Of a stretch of DNA of 64,000 nucleotides, positions 61,071 through 64,000 are shown piece by piece. The notes under the pieces are model-generated. The model searched no databases. It was given only the letters and a program-made list of their open reading frames with translations, and was not told where the DNA came from. The stretch is from Geodermatophilus tzadiensis (lineage in GTDB: Bacteria; Actinomycetota; Actinomycetes; Mycobacteriales; Geodermatophilaceae), in assembly GCF_003002915.1 (NCBI RefSeq), contig NZ_PVTG01000001.1:248001-312000 (forward strand). The letters run 5' to 3'. Numbering within the stretch: the stretch's first letter is position 1; every line of letters starts with the position of its first letter. The position numbers were made by a program, and so were the translations under genes.

Positions 61071-62816
61071 TCAGCGGCGGCGCAGGAGGGGCAGCCGGCG
61101 CGCGGCCAGCGCGGTCCCACCGATGCCGAGGACGCTGCCGGCGGCCAGTGCCGGGGTGGTCCACGACGGACCCGCCGGCTCGCTCGCGGCGGCCTCGGCC
61201 GGGGCGGCGGCCTCGGCGGGCACCGCCGGAACCGGGCCGGCGGACGGCGCGGCGGGAGCGGACGCGGGGACCGGCGTGGACGTCGGCGCGGGGACGGCTG
61301 CCGTGCCCGCCGCTGTCCCCGGCGCCGCGGCGGTGACGGGGGCCGGTGCGGTGGCCGGGGCGGTCGCGGCCGCGCCGGGCAGCACGTCCGGCGCCGGTGC
61401 CGGGGCGGTCGCGACCGCACCGGCGGCCGGGGCGCCACCGACCACGGTGACCGTGGCGCCCGCGGCGGTGACCGCGTCGACCGTGACGGTGAGCTCGCCG
61501 CCGCCGACCGACACCGGGACCCCGGGCCGGAGCGCGGCCTGCAGGTCGGCCTCCCAGCCGGCGCGCGGCGACGGCGAGCCGTCGAGCAGCAGCGAGGTGT
61601 CGGGCAGCGCGCCGACCCGGTGCAGCAGCACGCCGCTGTCGAGCCGGTAGCGGTTGTCGGTGCCCAGCCACTCGTCGCGGCCCACGGGCGCGCGGTACTC
61701 CAGCCAGTAGGCGGTGCCCGCGGCGTCGGTCAGCCGCACCGCGCGGGTGCCGCCGCCGCTGCCCAGGGGGGCGAGGGTGACCGTCGTCGTCCCCGGGCCG
61801 GCGGTCTGCGTGGCGGCGGCGGGCAGGACGCCGAGCCGGTCGGCCTGGGCCGCGGTGAGGCTGCCGACGCGGTCCCACGAGACGCCCATGACGTCGTAGA
61901 AGTCGCGGTAGGCGGCGGTGCGGCACGCGCCGGGGCCCTCCACCGTGCCCTCGACCGTGCCGTCGCACTGCAGGCCGCTGGAGTGGCCGAGGCCGAGGTT
62001 GTGGCCCAGCTCGTGGGCGATGAGGGCGGGCAGGTCGTCGCGGACGTAGAGCCGGCCGCCGGACGCCGCCGACGAGCCGACCTGGGCCAGCCCGTACGAG
62101 CAGCCGGGCAGGTCCCCGGGCTGGCTGCTGACGTAGAGCAGCAGGTGCCGGCCGGGGCCGGGCTGGAAGCCGACGCGGGCGGCGGCCTCGTCCCACAGCG
62201 CCGTCGGGTCGGCGCAGCCGGCGGCGGTGCGGATCCAGTCCTGCGCCTGGGTGACGCCGACGGTGACCGCGCCACCGGTCTGCTCGGACCAGAAGCGGGC
62301 GACCGGGTCGTTGACGGCGGAGACGACCGAGTCCAGCGACGTGCCGTCCGGGGTGCCGCCGTGCGGGACGACCATGACGACGGTGACCTGGTTGGTGACC
62401 GAGCCGGCCGGCACCGGGGCGGCCGCCGGGGCGGCCGCGACGAGCTCGGCGCCGAGGACCTGGCGGGCCGGCTCGTAGCCGTCCGCGACAGCCTCGTCGG
62501 TCTGGGGGGCGCCGACGGTGACCTCGACGGTGCTGCCGGGCTCGAGGTCGCCGACGGCCGCGGTCGGGACGCGCACCGAGGTGCCGTCCTCGCCCTCGAC
62601 GAACGTCAGCGGCTCCTCGTGCGACTCACCCGCGTGCTGGCCCTCCGGGGAGGTCTCGGGCCAGGCCTGCACCAGCTCCCCGACGACGGTCTCCCCGCCG
62701 TCGGCCTGCGCCGACGGCGCGAACGGGCCCGCGCAGACCGCGAGCACGGCACCGGCGACGGCCAGGGACCGGGGCAGGCGGGCGGGGACTCGGCGCGGGG
62801 ACATCTCCCCGCACAT
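61071..62816 (-). CDS. Secreted zinc metalloprotease with C-terminal membrane anchor
   Basis: The 581-residue paralogue of the lectin protease shares the acidic N-terminal part (VVGELVQA), the region TNQVTVVMVVPHG, PGPGRHLLLYV and HELGHNLGLGHSS (His268, Glu269, His272, His278), then YDVMGVSWDRVGSL. After the catalytic domain a beta segment and an Ala/Pro/Thr-rich linker of about 100 residues lead to a hydrophobic stretch (PALAAGSVLGIGGTALAA) and a basic end (RRLPLLRRR). There is no LPxTG motif, so it is a membrane-anchored rather than sortase-attached tail. I kept the ATG at 62816; an ATG four codons downstream is equally possible. Confidence 0.85.
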   Translation of the reverse strand: MCGEMSPRRVPARLPRSLAVAGAVLAVCAGPFAPSAQADGGETVVGELVQAWPETSPEGQHAGESHEEPLTFVEGEDGTSVRVPTAAVGDLEPGSTVEVTVGAPQTDEAVADGYEPARQVLGAELVAAAPAAAPVPAGSVTNQVTVVMVVPHGGTPDGTSLDSVVSAVNDPVARFWSEQTGGAVTVGVTQAQDWIRTAAGCADPTALWDEAAARVGFQPGPGRHLLLYVSSQPGDLPGCSYGLAQVGSSAASGGRLYVRDDLPALIAHELGHNLGLGHSSGLQCDGTVEGTVEGPGACRTAAYRDFYDVMGVSWDRVGSLTAAQADRLGVLPAAATQTAGPGTTTVTLAPLGSGGGTRAVRLTDAAGTAYWLEYRAPVGRDEWLGTDNRYRLDSGVLLHRVGALPDTSLLLDGSPSPRAGWEADLQAALRPGVPVSVGGGELTVTVDAVTAAGATVTVVGGAPAAGAVATAPAPAPDVLPGAAATAPATAPAPVTAAAPGTAAGTAAVPAPTSTPVPASAPAAPSAGPVPAVPAEAAAPAEAAASEPAGPSWTTPALAAGSVLGIGGTALAARRLPLLRRR

Positions 62817-62899
62817 CGGCCGCCCCGCACCCCGGGGGCACCATCGGGGACCCGCCCGTCACACCGGTCCCGCCCGCCCCGTCCCGGGCGTCCCGTGCG

Positions 62900-64000
62900 T
62901 CACGCCAGCGCGTCGGCCCTCATCAGCCGCCGGCCGGCCTCGGTGATCGAGCCCGACAGCGACGGGTAGATGGCGAAGGTCTGCGCCAGGTCGCTGACCG
63001 TGAGGCCCTTGGTGACCGCCAGCGCGATCGGCAGGATCAGCTCGCTCGCGCCCGGCGCGACGACCACGCCGCCGACCACGACGCCGGTGGTCCGGCGGGC
63101 GAACAGCTTGACGAAGCCGGCGTGCAGGTCGCTCATCTTGGCGCGCGCGTTGGTGGCCAGCGGCAGCCGGACGACGTCGAGGTCGTGGCCCTCCGGCAGC
63201 GTCTTCTCCTGGACGCCGACGGTGGCGATCTCCGGGTGGGTGAACACGTTGGCCGCCACGGTCTTCAGGCGGATGGGCTGCACGGCCTCCCCCAGCGCGT
63301 GCCACATGGCGATCCGCCCCTGCATGGCCGCGACGCTGGCCAGCTGGAAGACCCCGGTGACGTCGCCGGCGGCGTAGATCCCGGGCACGTTGGTGCGCGA
63401 GACCCGGTCGACGACGACGTGCCCGGACTCGCGCAGCTCCACGCCGCACGCCTCGAGGTTGAGGCCGGCGGTGTTGGGCACGGTGCCCACGGTCATCAGC
63501 GCGTGCGAGCCCTCGACGGTGCGGCCGTCGGTGAGCTCGACGAGCACGCCCTTCTCGGTGCGGGTGACGCCGGCCGCGCGGCCGCGCTCGGCGATCCGCC
63601 CGCCGCGCGCCTGGAAGACCTCGGCGATGACGTCGGCGGCGTCGGCGTCCTCACCGGGCAGCACCTGGTCGCGGGAGGAGACGAGGGTGACCGGCACGCC
63701 CGCCTCGAGGTAGCCGGAGGCGAACTCCGCGCCGGTGACGCCCGAGCCGACGACGACGAGGTGCTCGGGCATGTCCTCGAGCTCGTAGAGGTCGCGCCAG
63801 TCGAGGATGCGCTCGCCGTCGGGCTCGCTGCCGGGCAGCACGCGCGGGTCGGCGCCGGTGGCCACGAGGACGACGTCGCACTCGAGGGTCTCGAGGACCG
63901 CGCCGTCGGGACCGAGCACCTCGACGCGGTGCTCGACCAGCCCGCGGACGTCGTCGGCGAGGCGGCCCTGCCCGGCGACGATCCGCACGCCCTCGGCGGA
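62900..64000 (-). CDS. lpdA: NAD(P)H quinone reductase / dihydrolipoamide dehydrogenase-like flavoprotein (5' end cut by window edge)
   Basis: The last 366 codons are present; the FAD-binding N-terminus lies beyond the window. The NAD(P)H-binding motif VVVGSGVTGAEFASGY, the FAD-2 motif GIYAAGDVTGVF, and the C-terminal dimerisation domain (IATVGVQEK, NARAKMSD, YPSLSGSITEA) are visible. The sequence resembles Rv3303c (LpdA) more than lipoamide dehydrogenase, so it probably reduces quinones rather than acting in a keto-acid complex. The active-site cysteines and start cannot be judged here. Confidence 0.9.
   Translation of the reverse strand, partial: SAEGVRIVAGQGRLADDVRGLVEHRVEVLGPDGAVLETLECDVVLVATGADPRVLPGSEPDGERILDWRDLYELEDMPEHLVVVGSGVTGAEFASGYLEAGVPVTLVSSRDQVLPGEDADAADVIAEVFQARGGRIAERGRAAGVTRTEKGVLVELTDGRTVEGSHALMTVGTVPNTAGLNLEACGVELRESGHVVVDRVSRTNVPGIYAAGDVTGVFQLASVAAMQGRIAMWHALGEAVQPIRLKTVAANVFTHPEIATVGVQEKTLPEGHDLDVVRLPLATNARAKMSDLHAGFVKLFARRTTGVVVGGVVVAPGASELILPIALAVTKGLTVSDLAQTFAIYPSLSGSITEAGRRLMRADALA

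Overview
The window is very GC-rich, densely coding DNA from an actinobacterium. GTG starts, 4-base GTGA/ATGA gene overlaps and start codons sitting 6-9 bases after a TANNNT hexamer are all common. Gene content (galactan and arabinan wall synthesis, rhamnose linker genes, LGFP-repeat wall proteins, AccA3/AccD5/AccE carboxylase) places it in the Mycobacteriales/Geodermatophilales/Pseudonocardiales part of the phylum. A Geodermatophilaceae-like host is my best guess, but this is inferred from gene content and style and is not proven. No tRNA, rRNA, transposase, prophage or CRISPR array was recognised.

Region 1 (1-26.6 kb) is a cell-envelope island. It holds UDP-galactopyranose mutase (glf, 5' end outside the window), the galactan polymerase glfT2, an operon of lipoprotein - LGFP-repeat secreted protein - wzm - wzt - glfT1, a second secreted LGFP protein with a peptidoglycan-amidase domain, rmlD/rmlB for dTDP-rhamnose, a LytR-CpsA-Psr ligase, the decaprenyl-phosphoribose pair ubiA/PAP2 phosphatase, and one Emb-type arabinosyltransferase followed divergently by a flippase and a GT4 glycosyltransferase. 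Together these cover galactan precursor supply, galactan synthesis, export, the rhamnose linker, attachment to peptidoglycan, and part of arabinan donor and polymer synthesis. A TIGR03089 protein, a ketoacid CoA-transferase (scoAB) and a DUF1028 protein lie inside the block.

Region 2 (26.6-41 kb) is accessory. It has a GNAT acetyltransferase, a copper module (CopZ-like chaperone, small Met/His-rich membrane protein, and a CopA ATPase with an extra extracytoplasmic C-terminal domain), an MFS pump with a His-rich tail, two tandem large LuxR-family (LAL) ATPase regulators, a flavoprotein monooxygenase and two small membrane proteins. It ends in a scar where the 3' ends of an MmyB-type regulator and an alcohol dehydrogenase abut head to head.

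Region 3 (41.6-58.5 kb) matches the mycobacterial Rv3274c-Rv3285 neighbourhood: acyl-CoA dehydrogenase, purE, purK, GtrA, PH-domain protein, birA, accD5, accE, maf and accA3. An SGNH hydrolase lipoprotein, an acyltransferase-3 protein, sbcCD and an FkbM methyltransferase are interspersed. BirA biotinylates AccA3, which with AccD5/AccE forms an acyl-CoA carboxylase. Region 4 (58.5-64 kb) holds two paralogous secreted zinc metalloproteases, one with bulb-lectin repeats and one with a membrane tail, and the start of the window-truncated lpdA.

Most notable points: a 1.28-kb near-identical direct repeat that gives two different secreted proteins the same eight-repeat LGFP tail; pervasive leaderless promoters, including an overlapping back-to-back pair between birA and accD5; the CopA fusion; and the divergent-gene deletion scar at 41.29 kb.
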